NCBI RefSeq assembly: GCF_000482545.1
Contig: NZ_KI519454.1
Span: 2,392,954 to 2,456,953 of the forward strand
Length of the DNA stretch: 64,000 nucleotides
Direction: 5' to 3'
Source of the DNA: Arthrobacter sp. 35W
Lineage (GTDB): Bacteria > Actinomycetota > Actinomycetes > Actinomycetales > Micrococcaceae
This document shows, piece by piece, positions 44,565 through 53,945 of the stretch. The notes below the pieces were generated by a model that was given only the letters and a program-made list of their open reading frames with translations, was not told where the DNA came from and made no database searches. The translations under genes were made by a program, and so were the position numbers. Position 1 is the stretch's first letter, and the number at the start of each line of letters is the position of its first letter.

Positions 44565-46202
44565 CTAGCGCTTCTGCTTGACGATCTTCTCTTGGTCAAC
44601 ATCGGCATTGGCCAGTGCATCGTGCTCTTCGTGTCCGGCGCCAACCAGGTGGTTGTCGCCCTGGCCGAAGAAGCCAGCCTTGAAGTCCACAATCGCGGTC
44701 TTCAGGGCTTCGACAGTGTCGTCGCCGAGCACGTTGGTCTGGGCCAGCGTGGTCAGCACGGAGGAGCCGTGGCGCAGGTGCTCCAGGAACTCGCTCTCGA
44801 AGCGTCCGATGTCCTCAACCGGGACGTCATCCAGGTAGCCGTTGGTGCCGGCCCAGATGGAGACAACCTGCTCCTCAATCGGGAACGGTGCGTACTGGCC
44901 CTGCTTGAGCAGTTCCATCAGACGCGCACCACGGGTGAGCTGCTGGCGGGAAGCGGCATCCAGGTCCGAGGCAAACATGGCAAATGCCTGCATGTCGCGG
45001 TACTGGGCCAGGTCCAGCTTCAACGTACCGGAGACCTTCTTCATGGACTTCACCTGTGCGGCGCCACCCACGCGGGAGACGGACACACCGACGTCCACGG
45101 CGGGGCGCTGGTTGGCGTTGAAGAGGTCCGACTGCAGGAAGATCTGGCCATCGGTGATCGAGATCACGTTGGTCGGAATGTAGGCGGAAACGTCGTTTGC
45201 CTTGGTTTCGATGATCGGCAGACCGGTCATCGAGCCGGCGCCGAGGGCGTCGGACAGCTTGGCACAACGCTCCAGCAGACGGGAGTGCAAGTAGAACACA
45301 TCGCCGGGGTATGCCTCGCGGCCCGGCGGGCGGCGCAGCAGCAGCGATACGGCACGGTAGGCCTCGGCCTGCTTCGACAGATCATCAAAGACGATCAGAA
45401 CGTGCTTGCCACCGTACATCCAGTGCTGGCCAATGGCCGAGCCTGCGTAGGGTGCCAGGTACTTGAAGCCGGCGGGGTCGGATGCCGGGGAGGCCACGAT
45501 GGTGGTGTACTCCAGGGCGCCGTTGTCCTCCAGGGTCTGGCGGACGGCAGCAATCGTGGACGCCTTCTGGCCGATGGCCACGTACACGCAGCGAACCTGC
45601 TTGGTCACATCTCCCGAAGCCCAGTTGGCCTTCTGGTTGATGATGGTGTCCACAGCAAGGGCCGTCTTACCGGTCTGGCGGTCACCAATGATCAGCTGAC
45701 GCTGGCCACGGCCGATCGGGATCATTGCGTCGATGGCCTTCAGGCCAGTCTGCATCGGCTCGTGAACGCTCTTGCGCTCGGTCACGCCGGGAGCCTGGAG
45801 CTCCAGTGCGCGGGTGGTCTCGGCAGCAATCGGGCCGAGGTCGTCGATGGGCGCACCCAGCGGGTCGACTACGCGACCCAGGAATGCATCGCCGACGGGA
45901 ACGGACAGGATCTCACCGGTGCGGTGAACTTCCTGGCCTTCTTCGATGCCCTGGAAGTCACCGAGGATGATGACACCGATCTCGCGGACGTCGAGGTTCT
46001 GGGCCAGGCCCAGGGTGCCGTCTTCGAAACGAAGCAGCTCGTTGGCCATGACGGAGGGAAGACCCTCCACACGGGCAATGCCGTCACCTGCGGAAGTAAC
46101 GCGGCCAACTTCAACGCGCTCGGCGTTGCCCGGCTCGTAGGACGCCGCGAACTCGTTCAACGCATTACGGACGTCGTCGGCGTTGATGGTCAATTCGGCC
46201 AT
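44565..46202 (-). CDS. atpA: F1F0 ATP synthase alpha subunit
   Basis: Regulatory nucleotide-binding subunit of F1, 545 residues, slightly long because of a C-terminal tail after the last conserved helix. P-loop GDRQTGKT at 173-180, Walker B region [16 protein letters not shown] and the alpha-signature [21 protein letters not shown] (given here in part). A weaker hairpin lies in the 122-bp gap before it (46261-46288, GACC...GGTC with inner CGGCA/TGCCG). Confidence 0.98.
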   Translation of the reverse strand: MAELTINADDVRNALNEFAASYEPGNAERVEVGRVTSAGDGIARVEGLPSVMANELLRFEDGTLGLAQNLDVREIGVIILGDFQGIEEGQEVHRTGEILSVPVGDAFLGRVVDPLGAPIDDLGPIAAETTRALELQAPGVTERKSVHEPMQTGLKAIDAMIPIGRGQRQLIIGDRQTGKTALAVDTIINQKANWASGDVTKQVRCVYVAIGQKASTIAAVRQTLEDNGALEYTTIVASPASDPAGFKYLAPYAGSAIGQHWMYGGKHVLIVFDDLSKQAEAYRAVSLLLRRPPGREAYPGDVFYLHSRLLERCAKLSDALGAGSMTGLPIIETKANDVSAYIPTNVISITDGQIFLQSDLFNANQRPAVDVGVSVSRVGGAAQVKSMKKVSGTLKLDLAQYRDMQAFAMFASDLDAASRQQLTRGARLMELLKQGQYAPFPIEEQVVSIWAGTNGYLDDVPVEDIGRFESEFLEHLRHGSSVLTTLAQTNVLGDDTVEALKTAIVDFKAGFFGQGDNHLVGAGHEEHDALANADVDQEKIVKQKR

Positions 46203-46324
46203 CTGCAGTCCCTGCTCTCCTAATTCGTGATCATCGCATGTTCACGATGACCTAGCTTTTGACCTGTCCGGCAGCAGTGCCGCCGGTCAGAAATGTCTGT
46301 GTTGCTTCCGGTGCCAGCGAGTGG

Positions 46325-47167
46325 CTAGCCGGCCAGCTGACGGCGCAGTTCGCTGAGCCGGGAAATGACCGAAGCATCCACTACTTCGTCCCCGACCCGC
46401 ACGCGGACCCCGCCAATCAATGTCGGGTCAACAATGGTGTTGACCTTCAGTTCGCGCCCGTACAGGCTGTTCAGGCCTCGCGCCAGGCGCTGGGCCTGGG
46501 CGGGAGCCAGTTCACGGCTGACGCTGACATCGGCAATCCAGCGCTGCTGGCGTGCCGCTGCAAGCGTGGCGAACTTCTCCACCAGCTTGGTGAGCTTGAG
46601 CCCACGCGGGTGGGCAACGGCCTGGCCGATCAAAGTCTTGGCTTCCTCGCTTGCGGAGGGAACCAGCTTCAGTGCCAGAGTCGTCTTCGCCGCCTCGGTG
46701 GCCTGCGGAGCCGTGAGGGCCCGCTGGACATCGTGGTTGGCAGAAACGGCCCGGTTGAAGGCGAAGAGATCGTTCTCCAAGTGCTCCAGAGAGGTGATCC
46801 CGGAAGCAGCGGTGCCTGAATCAGGAGATCCAGCGCGGTTCTCTGCAACGGCAATGACCACAGTTGCGGCCAAGGTCTCGAGTGCATCGCCAAGGTCACG
46901 TGCATCTGCCCAGCGCGAAGCGGCCAGCTTGGAGACAATGGCAGCCGCGGATGCGGACACCTTGCCGTTGACCAGCGAGGCCACCAGTGCCGACTTCTCC
47001 CCGGCGGAACGCGAGGGGTCAGTCAGGGCACGGCGCAGGCCGGCCGAACTGTCCACCAGCGTCAAAACACCGAAAAGTTCCTGAGCCAACGACAGCGACG
47101 CGAACGGAAGCTGGGCCTCCAGGTCGGACAGTGCTGTGGTCAGCGATTCGCTCGATACGCCTGCCAT
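46325..47167 (-). CDS. atpH: F1F0 ATP synthase delta subunit
   Basis: Stator subunit linking F1 to the b dimer, 280 residues, which is the longer actinobacterial form (E. coli has about 177). N-terminal helical domain with FGVLTLVDSSAGLRRALTDPSRS and C-terminal domain ending GGVRVRVGDEVVDASVISRL are typical. Its ATG overlaps the atpF stop by one base (TAATG). Confidence 0.95.
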   Translation of the reverse strand: MAGVSSESLTTALSDLEAQLPFASLSLAQELFGVLTLVDSSAGLRRALTDPSRSAGEKSALVASLVNGKVSASAAAIVSKLAASRWADARDLGDALETLAATVVIAVAENRAGSPDSGTAASGITSLEHLENDLFAFNRAVSANHDVQRALTAPQATEAAKTTLALKLVPSASEEAKTLIGQAVAHPRGLKLTKLVEKFATLAAARQQRWIADVSVSRELAPAQAQRLARGLNSLYGRELKVNTIVDPTLIGGVRVRVGDEVVDASVISRLSELRRQLAG

Positions 47168-47721
47168 TACTGTGCTGCACCTTCGCTTTGCGATTCCAGG
47201 TCGGCCAGGAAACGGTCGACGACACGCGAGGAGCGCTCGTCGTCGTTCAGGGCCTCGCCGACAATGCGGCCAGCCAGCGTCGTCGCCAAGGTGCCGACCT
47301 CTGCACGCAGAGAAACGACGGCGGCCTGGCGCTCGGCTGCGATGGCAACCTGTGCCTGCTCGGTGATCCGGGCAGACTCGGCTGCAGCCTTTTCCTTCAG
47401 GTCGGCCAGAATCTGGGCGCCTTCGTTGCGGGCTTCTTCGCGGATGCGGTTGGCTTCGGTACGGGCGTCAACAAGCTGCTGCTTGTATTCCTCGAGGGCG
47501 GCGCTGGCTTCGGCCTGGGCCTTCTCAGCCTTGGCAATGCCGCCTTCGATGGCTTCGGTGCGCTCCGCAAAGGTCTTTTCGAACATCGGGACAACAAACT
47601 TGACCACGATGAACATCAGGACCGCAAAGCCCACGGCGACCACAAGCATTTCCCACACGTTCGGTGTGAGAGGGCTTTCAGATCCCGCTTCCTTGGCGGC
47701 TAAAATCATGAGGTTGTTCAT
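47167..47721 (-). CDS. atpF: F1F0 ATP synthase subunit b
   Basis: Peripheral stalk, 184 residues: one membrane helix (about 24-48, MLVVAVGFAVLMFIVVKFVV) followed by a long charged helix rich in Ala, Glu and Lys that forms the dimeric coiled coil. The tail contains AVVSLRAEVGTLATTLAGRIVGE, the delta-binding end. Located between atpE and atpH. Confidence 0.97.
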   Translation of the reverse strand: MNNLMILAAKEAGSESPLTPNVWEMLVVAVGFAVLMFIVVKFVVPMFEKTFAERTEAIEGGIAKAEKAQAEASAALEEYKQQLVDARTEANRIREEARNEGAQILADLKEKAAAESARITEQAQVAIAAERQAAVVSLRAEVGTLATTLAGRIVGEALNDDERSSRVVDRFLADLESQSEGAAQ

Positions 47722-47770
47722 ATTTCACCCGTCCTATCTACTCGTGTTGTTGTTCGTTCGTTTCTCTGTA

Positions 47771-47986
47771 TTAGAGAACGAAAGCAAACACGAGGCCCAG
47801 GATGGCGAGGGCTTCGGTCAGGGCCAGACCCAGGAACGCGATGGGCTGCAGGACGCGCTGGGCCTCCGGCTGGCGAGCAACGCCGTTGATGTATGCCGCG
47901 AATACGAGGCCCACACCAATAGCACCACCGATTGCGGACAGACCGTAGCCGATGAGGTTCAAAGAACCGCTGATTTCACCCGTCAT
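47771..47986 (-). CDS. atpE: F1F0 ATP synthase subunit c
   Basis: Proteolipid rotor-ring subunit, 71 residues, a helical hairpin. Loop ARQPE (37-41) contacts F1; the ion-binding carboxylate is E58 in [10 protein letters not shown]. The sequence around E58 lacks the Gln/Ser-Thr set of Na+-binding rings, so proton coupling is expected. First helix carries the glycine-rich packing motif GGAIGVG. Confidence 0.98.
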   Translation of the reverse strand: MTGEISGSLNLIGYGLSAIGGAIGVGLVFAAYINGVARQPEAQRVLQPIAFLGLALTEALAILGLVFAFVL

Positions 47987-48058
47987 TGTGTATTCCTTTC
48001 AAGATGCCCGTTATGGGCAGGTTGTTTGGTTTATCCCCCGGGGGGAATGCTTGTTTAT

Positions 48059-48853
48059 TTAGTGGCTGTCCGCGTGGACAGCACCCTCAATGTAGATCGC
48101 GGTCAGCAGGACGAAGACGTACGCCTGCAGAACCATGATCAAAGCTTCGAGCATGTACATGGCAACTGAACCAGCCAGAACCAGTACAGATGCGCCCTTG
48201 AGCAGTACGCTCTCCTGAGCCAGCAGGAATTCGATGCCGGATCCGGCAATCATCACAATCAGGTGTCCGGCCAGCATGGTGGCGAACAGACGCAGAGAGT
48301 GGGTCATGGGGCGGACCACGAAGTTGGAGATGATCTCAATCGGGACCACCAGCGGCAGGATGTACCACGGCACACCCGACGGAACAACGGCGAGCTTGAA
48401 GTAGCGCAGGCCGTTGCGCTGGATGCCAACACCAATCCAGGTCACGTAGACCAGGGCCGCCAGCACGTAGGCGCCGCCCACGTGGGAGAAGCTCGGCAGC
48501 TGGATGTACGGAATGGCTCCGTAGATGTTGTTGATCAGGATGAAGAAGAACAGGGCAAACAGCAGCGGGACGAACTTGATGAAGTCCTTGCCACCGATGA
48601 CGTCCTTGGCCACCGAGTTGCGGACGAAGCCGTAGCCCATCTCGCCGGCGAACTGGAGCTTGCCGGGGACCAGCTTGCCCTTGCGGGCCGCGGCCACGAA
48701 GAACCAGCTGATGATCACCACGGAGAGCAGCACCAGCAGCATCTGCTTGGTGAACTCAAAACTTCCGATGGTGAAAATCGCCGGCAAGTGGCTAGATACG
48801 CCGGGCGGGGTAAACGATCCACCATCTTGGGCGGGGAGCGTAAGCGCGATCAA
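48059..48853 (-). CDS. atpB: F1F0 ATP synthase subunit a
   Basis: Membrane stator subunit with the proton half-channels, 264 residues, five to six helices. The essential arginine is in PMTHSLRLFATMLAGHLIV. The start is TTG (48851-48853) with GAGAGG 7 nt upstream; no ATG or GTG start is better placed. A 142-bp untranslated gap separates it from the small subunit gene upstream. Confidence 0.96.
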   Translation of the reverse strand: MIALTLPAQDGGSFTPPGVSSHLPAIFTIGSFEFTKQMLLVLLSVVIISWFFVAAARKGKLVPGKLQFAGEMGYGFVRNSVAKDVIGGKDFIKFVPLLFALFFFILINNIYGAIPYIQLPSFSHVGGAYVLAALVYVTWIGVGIQRNGLRYFKLAVVPSGVPWYILPLVVPIEIISNFVVRPMTHSLRLFATMLAGHLIVMIAGSGIEFLLAQESVLLKGASVLVLAGSVAMYMLEALIMVLQAYVFVLLTAIYIEGAVHADSH

Positions 48854-48995
48854 CGCGTTTCCTCTCTGCAGTGTCCATAATTGGGCATGACATGGGGAAC
48901 TGGGCAGCTGACTGCACCGTTGCCCCCAACGATATTGAAAAGTCTTGATTTCACAGCTTGACGGCTAATCCTCGCCGCGGATCCGCCACGATTGC

Positions 48996-49292
48996 TCATG
49001 AACCGTCCTCCGATGGGTGCGCAGCGTCATCGATGCGTTTTCTGTGGAGGCGGCGGGCGAAGGATAGGTAGAAACCACCGGCCAGTCCGACAAAGGCACC
49101 TGCCAGGACATACCACCGGGTTCCCAGCAAATTATCCAGTCCCCACCCTATCAAACTCCAGACCAGGATGCCGCCAATGACGTAGCTGAAGATGGCCATC
49201 CCGGCGTTGTATCCGCCGGTGCTTTCGGGGTTGGTGGTGCCGGATGAGGCAACGGAAACGCGCTCGGGCTCGGGGGTGCCGTCCTCGCTCAT
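48996..49292 (-). CDS. AtpZ/AtpI-like small membrane protein
   Basis: A 98-residue protein with a disordered N-terminus and two helices (about 34-52 and 60-78), containing GLDNLLGTRWYVLAGAFVGLAGG. This matches the AtpZ/AtpI accessory proteins at the head of atp operons, which help c-ring assembly or carry ions. ATG at 49292 with GGGGGAGGG before it; overlaps the upstream gene stop by 4 bp (ATGA). Confidence 0.85.
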   Translation of the reverse strand: MSEDGTPEPERVSVASSGTTNPESTGGYNAGMAIFSYVIGGILVWSLIGWGLDNLLGTRWYVLAGAFVGLAGGFYLSFARRLHRKRIDDAAHPSEDGS

Positions 49293-49765
49293 CGACCCTC
49301 CCCCGAAGTGCTGGAAGGATCGTCGTAGATCTGGTGGCGCTGGCGTGCAAAGGTGAAGACCTCCGTGGCCTGCCAGAGCAGCACCACGACGACGGCGGCG
49401 GCGAAGAACCACATGCGTTCGAGCCACTGCGGCGCCCCGATGGCGAAGAGCAGTGCGGCAAAGCCGACCACCTTCACCAGATAGGTCACCAGAAAAACGC
49501 CCACGGCTCCGGAGGGGTTCCGCCGGCCGTAGTAGTGGCCCACCAGCAGACTCAGGGCGAAGAAGGCCATGACGACGGCGGCACCGAACACCACGCTCAA
49601 GGCGGCGGCGGGGCCGGCAGCCAGGGCTGCTGCGCCGGCCAGCAGCACGACGGCGGCACCGCTGGCAATGGCGCAATTGCGAAGAATGTTCATCCAAGGG
49701 GACGCAGTGGGGCCGGACGCAGCGAACTGCTCCGGAACAGCACCAGTGGCACTATTGTCCTTCAT
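49289..49765 (-). CDS. atpI: ATP synthase protein I-like membrane protein
   Basis: A 158-residue protein with four hydrophobic helices and a charged C-terminus, first gene of the atp operon. Its position, four-helix pattern and short length match actinobacterial AtpI homologues, which are poorly conserved in sequence. I placed the start at 49765 (MKDNSATGAV) with GGGG 6-9 nt upstream; an in-frame start 24 codons earlier has no ribosome site. Symbol given by position. Confidence 0.75.
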   Translation of the reverse strand: MKDNSATGAVPEQFAASGPTASPWMNILRNCAIASGAAVVLLAGAAALAAGPAAALSVVFGAAVVMAFFALSLLVGHYYGRRNPSGAVGVFLVTYLVKVVGFAALLFAIGAPQWLERMWFFAAAVVVVLLWQATEVFTFARQRHQIYDDPSSTSGEGR

Positions 49766-49849
49766 GGAAACCCCATCGTGAGAAGGCTTGTTACCGTCAA
49801 GCCAGCGAAACGTCATGGCGGGTTGCGCCATAGTCAAGACTACCTTCCA

Positions 49850-49879
49850 ATTCTACATGAGATAGAACTGTGATGTTAA
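49850..49879 (-). promoter_or_regulatory. promoter of the atp operon
   Basis: TTAACA (49874-49879) and TAGAAT (49850-49855) on the minus strand, 18-bp spacing, about 85 nt before the atpI-like ATG. Confidence 0.6.
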
Positions 49880-49899
49880 CGAGGTAGGACCTTCACCCG

Positions 49900-50955
49900 T
49901 CACATTCCGGCTGCGGGCCCCGCGGCAGCCCGGCGGCGCCGGATCAGCCGCTGGAAGATCGTCGGTGTGCGCAGGTAGAGCAGCACGACCCCGGCGCACA
50001 CCACCCCGGCGGCGACGGTGACGCCCTCCCCACCCTGGGCCGACACGACGCCCAGCACGGAGGTTGCCACAGTGGCGGCGCTGACCACTGCCGTGGCCTG
50101 CACATGGCTGAGGCCGACAATGACGAGCCGCTGGTAGGCATGCTGGCGGTGCGCGGCGTACCAGCGCTCCCCCGAGGCAATGCGCCGGATCAGGGTGATG
50201 AAGGTGTCGGCCAAATAGATGAGCACCGGCGAGAAGATGTACTCCACCGGAACCTTGGCGAAGAAGGCCGCCACGGCGGTGATGGAAATGGCAGCACCGA
50301 GCAGATAGCTGCCCACGTCCCCCAGGAAGACATTGCCCCGGCCCAGGTTCCACGGCAGGAATCCGGCAAAGGCCGCGGCGATGCCCACGCCCGCAAAAAC
50401 GAGCCACGTATGCCCGGTGAGTACTCCGGCCAGGGCGTAGAACGCGCCCACGACCAGCCCGTGCATGCCCGAGATGCCGTTGATGCCGTCCATGAAGTTG
50501 GCGACGTTGATGTAGGCCGCCACGGCCACGGCCCCGGCAGGAACCCACCAGAGATTGTTGCCCGGAATGGCCAGGGCCAGCACCAGCGAACCCAGCAGAC
50601 CCAGGCCCAGCTGCAGCACGGCGCGGACCTTGATGGCGATCCCGCGGAAATCCTCGATCCAGCCGATCAACGCCGCCACGGCCATCACCAGGGCGCAGGC
50701 CCCCAGCACCACGGGGCCGTTGATGCCCGCGACAGACGGCGGGGAGGCTGCCACGGCCACGGCCATGGCAGCCACCAACGCCACGGCCACGGTGATGCCC
50801 ATGCCGCGGATGGTGGGCTGGGTGTGCGAGGACCGCGCGCTGGGCATGTCCAGAACACCCAGGCGCACCAGCCACGGCTTCACGGCAAAGGGCAGCAGCA
50901 GGCTGGCCAGCAGGGCCGCAGCGGCAACCATCAGGACCGCAGCGCTGGCCGTCAT
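49900..50955 (-). CDS. WecA-like polyprenyl-phosphate sugar-1-phosphate transferase
   Basis: A 351-residue integral membrane enzyme of the MraY/WecA family, with about ten helices, which links a UDP-sugar phosphate to undecaprenyl phosphate to begin polysaccharide synthesis. Motifs include WIEDFRG (catalytic Asp region), NVANFMDGINGISG (the NxxNxxDGxD-like loop), GDVGSYLLG and AAHRQHAYQ, the conserved HxH cytoplasmic loop. Start ATG at 50955 overlaps the stop of the dehydratase gene (ATGA), so the two are co-translated. Confidence 0.92.
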   Translation of the reverse strand: MTASAAVLMVAAAALLASLLLPFAVKPWLVRLGVLDMPSARSSHTQPTIRGMGITVAVALVAAMAVAVAASPPSVAGINGPVVLGACALVMAVAALIGWIEDFRGIAIKVRAVLQLGLGLLGSLVLALAIPGNNLWWVPAGAVAVAAYINVANFMDGINGISGMHGLVVGAFYALAGVLTGHTWLVFAGVGIAAAFAGFLPWNLGRGNVFLGDVGSYLLGAAISITAVAAFFAKVPVEYIFSPVLIYLADTFITLIRRIASGERWYAAHRQHAYQRLVIVGLSHVQATAVVSAATVATSVLGVVSAQGGEGVTVAAGVVCAGVVLLYLRTPTIFQRLIRRRRAAAGPAAGM

Positions 50956-52841
50956 GTGCCGGCCAATTCGTCGTCGTCCTCGTCCATTTCGGCAGAGAGG
51001 TCCACCGAGACGTCGCGGCAGTGCTGCAGCCACTGGCCAAGATCGAGCTGCTCCGGCGCCAGCGGCCAGGACGTGGTGTGGGAAATCTTGGGGTGCAGCG
51101 CCTTGGCATCGGCTTCTTCGACGCCCACCAGCTGCTCGTGGAGCTTCTCACTGGGCCGCAGCCCGGTGAAGACAATCTCCACATCCTTGCCGCTCATCGC
51201 GATCATGCGCTGTGCGACGTCCAGGATCCGCACCGGATCCCCCATGTCCAGGATCAGCACCTCTCCCCCGCTGCCGATGGCGCCCGCCTGGATCACCAGC
51301 TGGCAGGCCTCGGGGATGGTCATGAAGAAGCGCGTGACGTCGGGGTGGGTGACGGTGACGGGGCCGCCCTTGTTGATCTGTTCGGAGAACAGCGGCAGCA
51401 TCGAGCCGCGGCTGCCAATGACGTTGCCGAAGCGGACGGAGACGTACCGTTTGCCGGTCTGCAGGCCCATCCACGCGGTGAGCTTCTCGGCAGCGTGCTT
51501 CGAATGCCCCAGGGCGGTGATCGGGCTGGCTGCCTTGTCGGTGGAGATGTTGACAAAGGTTTCCACGTCCACGGACTGCGCGGCGTGCAGCACATTCAGG
51601 GTGCCCAGGACATTGGTCTTCCAGGCTTCTTCGGGGTACTGCTGCAGCAGCGGGGCGTGCTTGAGCGCGGCAGCGTGGAAGACCACCTGCGGGCGGCGGT
51701 CGGCAAAGATCTTCTTCAGCGACTCGGCGTCGCGGATGTCCGCCAGCACCGTGTCCTTGCCGTTGAGCAGGCCGTGCCCGCTGATGGACAGCTGGGTGTG
51801 CTGGAGGCCGGATTCGTCGCGGTCCAGCATGATCAGCTCTTCGGGGTCAAAGCCATGGAGCTGGCGGCAGAGTTCGGAGCCGATGGATCCGCCGGCCCCC
51901 GTGACCAGCACGCGCTTGCCCGTGACGTAGCCGGCAATCCGCTCCACCTCGATGTCCACCGGGCGTCGCCCAATGAGGTCCTCCACGTTGATTTCGCGGA
52001 AGTCGGAGAAGCCGGAATCTTCGCTGGAGAGCATGTCCTTCAGCGGCGGCAGCACCAGCACCTTTACATGCAGGCCGGCCACGGCGTCGGAGATCTCCCG
52101 CACCTTGGCGGCTTCGACATGGGGGAAGGCGATGACCAGCACCGTGGCCTTGGTGCGGCGCACCACCTCGGGCAGGTCCTCGCCGCGGCCCAGCACGGAG
52201 ACGGAATTGACGCGCAGGTGCTTCTTGGCCGGGTCGTCATCGATCAGCCCCACCGGGAAGTACGGCGACTCGGGATCCTGCAGCATGCGGTTGAGCAGCG
52301 AACTGCCCAGAAACCCGCCGCCGTAGACGAGGGTCTTCTGGGCGCCCTCGCCGAAGCGCGGCTTGCCCTCCACGTAGAGGCGCTTGACGTAGCGGACGGC
52401 GGCCATGAACAGGGCGGCGAAGGGGAAGGCAATGGCACTGACGCTGCGGGCAATGTGCAGTTCGTTGATCAGCAGATAGAGGAAGACAAACGTCACGGCT
52501 GCCACAATCAGCGTGACCACCACCAGCACCCTGGCCTCGTGGAAACTGCCAAAGGTGTATCTGCCGCGGTACAGCGCCAGCGACCAGCCGGCCACCAGCT
52601 GCGTGACGATGGCGATGGCCACCACTACGCCCAGTCCCCAGAAGTTGATCAGATGGACGTCAAGTTCGTAGCGGAGCAGCACGGCGAGCAGGAAGGCCAC
52701 AGCCCAGGCCAGCGAGTCGAGCACCGCCTGCGACCACAGCCAGAGCTGTGGTTTGGCGTCGCTGGCACCCGTGGATGCCGATGTCTTGGAGGAAAGTGTC
52801 AACGTTGCTCGAATTCCGTATTCTGCCCCCGGACTCGGCAC
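50952..52841 (-). CDS. UDP-sugar 4,6-dehydratase/epimerase, CapD/FlaA1 family with membrane domain
   Basis: A 629-residue membrane-bound short-chain dehydrogenase. Four N-terminal helices, a CoA-binding-like domain (VYGGGFLGSSLL), then the NAD domain with VTGAGGSIGSELCRQ (about 320-335) and catalytic region STDKAASPITALGHSK. These large PglF/CapD-type enzymes make UDP-4-keto sugars for surface glycans. C-terminus is acidic (DEDDDELAGT). GTG start at 52841 lacks a ribosome site and may not be exact. Operon with the WecA-like gene. Confidence 0.92.
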   Translation of the reverse strand: MPSPGAEYGIRATLTLSSKTSASTGASDAKPQLWLWSQAVLDSLAWAVAFLLAVLLRYELDVHLINFWGLGVVVAIAIVTQLVAGWSLALYRGRYTFGSFHEARVLVVVTLIVAAVTFVFLYLLINELHIARSVSAIAFPFAALFMAAVRYVKRLYVEGKPRFGEGAQKTLVYGGGFLGSSLLNRMLQDPESPYFPVGLIDDDPAKKHLRVNSVSVLGRGEDLPEVVRRTKATVLVIAFPHVEAAKVREISDAVAGLHVKVLVLPPLKDMLSSEDSGFSDFREINVEDLIGRRPVDIEVERIAGYVTGKRVLVTGAGGSIGSELCRQLHGFDPEELIMLDRDESGLQHTQLSISGHGLLNGKDTVLADIRDAESLKKIFADRRPQVVFHAAALKHAPLLQQYPEEAWKTNVLGTLNVLHAAQSVDVETFVNISTDKAASPITALGHSKHAAEKLTAWMGLQTGKRYVSVRFGNVIGSRGSMLPLFSEQINKGGPVTVTHPDVTRFFMTIPEACQLVIQAGAIGSGGEVLILDMGDPVRILDVAQRMIAMSGKDVEIVFTGLRPSEKLHEQLVGVEEADAKALHPKISHTTSWPLAPEQLDLGQWLQHCRDVSVDLSAEMDEDDDELAGT

Positions 52842-53042
52842 CGGGCCCCGGCCAAAAGGGCGGGCGATGCCCGTCCGAAACGGGCTGTACTAAAGTGGAA
52901 GCTACAGAAGATACTAATCGCTTTCGATTGGCCGCCGCTCTTCGCCGTTCCCAGACTTTCATCCCAGACTTCGCCGTTGAACCCCTCACCGATGCCGCGC
53001 CCACAGGGCCTGCGCTAGTGCGACGGCCCGAGAGGACCTCCA
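52842..53042. other. divergent promoter region of the polysaccharide genes
   Basis: 201 bp between the dehydratase gene (minus) and the first glycosyltransferase gene (plus). It is less GC-rich in the middle (about 52890-52940). CGGGCGATGCCCG near 52860 is a short imperfect palindrome. I could not assign a convincing -35/-10 pair. Confidence 0.4.
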
Positions 53043-53945
53043 TTGCAGGACACCGTGGCCGTTGCGGCCGTGACCTTTGACCGTCCCGACGATGTGGGCA
53101 TCCTGCTGGGTGCACTCGCCGCCCAGACGCATGCTCCGCACGCCATTGCCCTGGTCGATTCCGGCACCAGCCCCGTGGCGCAGATCGCAGCCACCGCGCC
53201 GGCGCCGGTGAACTACATCCGCTCCGAGGCCAATCTGGGCGGCGCCGGAGGATTCTCCCTGGCGATCCTCAGCGCCATCGCCTCCGGGGCGCAGTGGGTG
53301 TGGATCATGGACGACGACGCCCATCCCGAGGACCCCACCGTGCTGGCCAAGCTGTTGGCCGCCGCACACGAGCGCCAGCTCGATGTGGTGCTGCCGCTCG
53401 TGGTGGCCCCCGGCCAGCCCGAGAAGCTCTCCTTCTTGTTCCGTTTGGACGGCCACCTGACGCATGAGCGCTCGGATGTGGAGCCGCTGGGCTTCATTCC
53501 CAATGTGGGTCAGTTCTTCAACGGCGCCCTGATCCGCGCCGATGTCTTCTTCAAGGTGGGCCTGCCGGACCTCCGGCTGTTCATCCGCGGCGATGAGACG
53601 GACTTCATGCTGCGGCTGCGCCAGGCGGGCATTCCCTTCGGCACCGTCACCACGGTGGCCCTGAGCCACCCCGCCGGCTGGGGCGAGGTGAAGGAGGTTC
53701 TGGGCGACCGCCTGCATGTGCTGGTTCCCGAGACTGCCTTCAAGCGCTTCTACTACTACCGCAACCGCGGCTTCCTCACACGCAAGCACCGCCGCCTGCG
53801 CTCCTTTGTGGCCGACGCCGTCGGCTATCCCCTGTACTTCCTGAAGGCCCGCGATTTCAAGGGCCTGGCCCGCTGGGCTTCCACCTACTCCGCCGGCGTG
53901 CGCGGTGCCAAGTTCGGCCCGCCCAAGGACCAGGTCTTCAAGTGA
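53043..53945 (+). CDS. family 2 glycosyltransferase (GlfT1-like)
   Basis: A 300-residue GT-A glycosyltransferase. NLGGAGGFSLAI and WVWIMDDDA resemble the signature of the actinobacterial galactofuranosyl/rhamnosyl transferases around GlfT1, where DDD binds the metal-UDP. RGDETDFMLRLRQAGIPFG contains the acceptor-side catalytic acid. The start is TTG at 53043 with GAGAGG upstream. Overlaps the next GT2 gene by 4 bp. Sugar specificity cannot be read. Confidence 0.88.
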   Translation: MQDTVAVAAVTFDRPDDVGILLGALAAQTHAPHAIALVDSGTSPVAQIAATAPAPVNYIRSEANLGGAGGFSLAILSAIASGAQWVWIMDDDAHPEDPTVLAKLLAAAHERQLDVVLPLVVAPGQPEKLSFLFRLDGHLTHERSDVEPLGFIPNVGQFFNGALIRADVFFKVGLPDLRLFIRGDETDFMLRLRQAGIPFGTVTTVALSHPAGWGEVKEVLGDRLHVLVPETAFKRFYYYRNRGFLTRKHRRLRSFVADAVGYPLYFLKARDFKGLARWASTYSAGVRGAKFGPPKDQVFK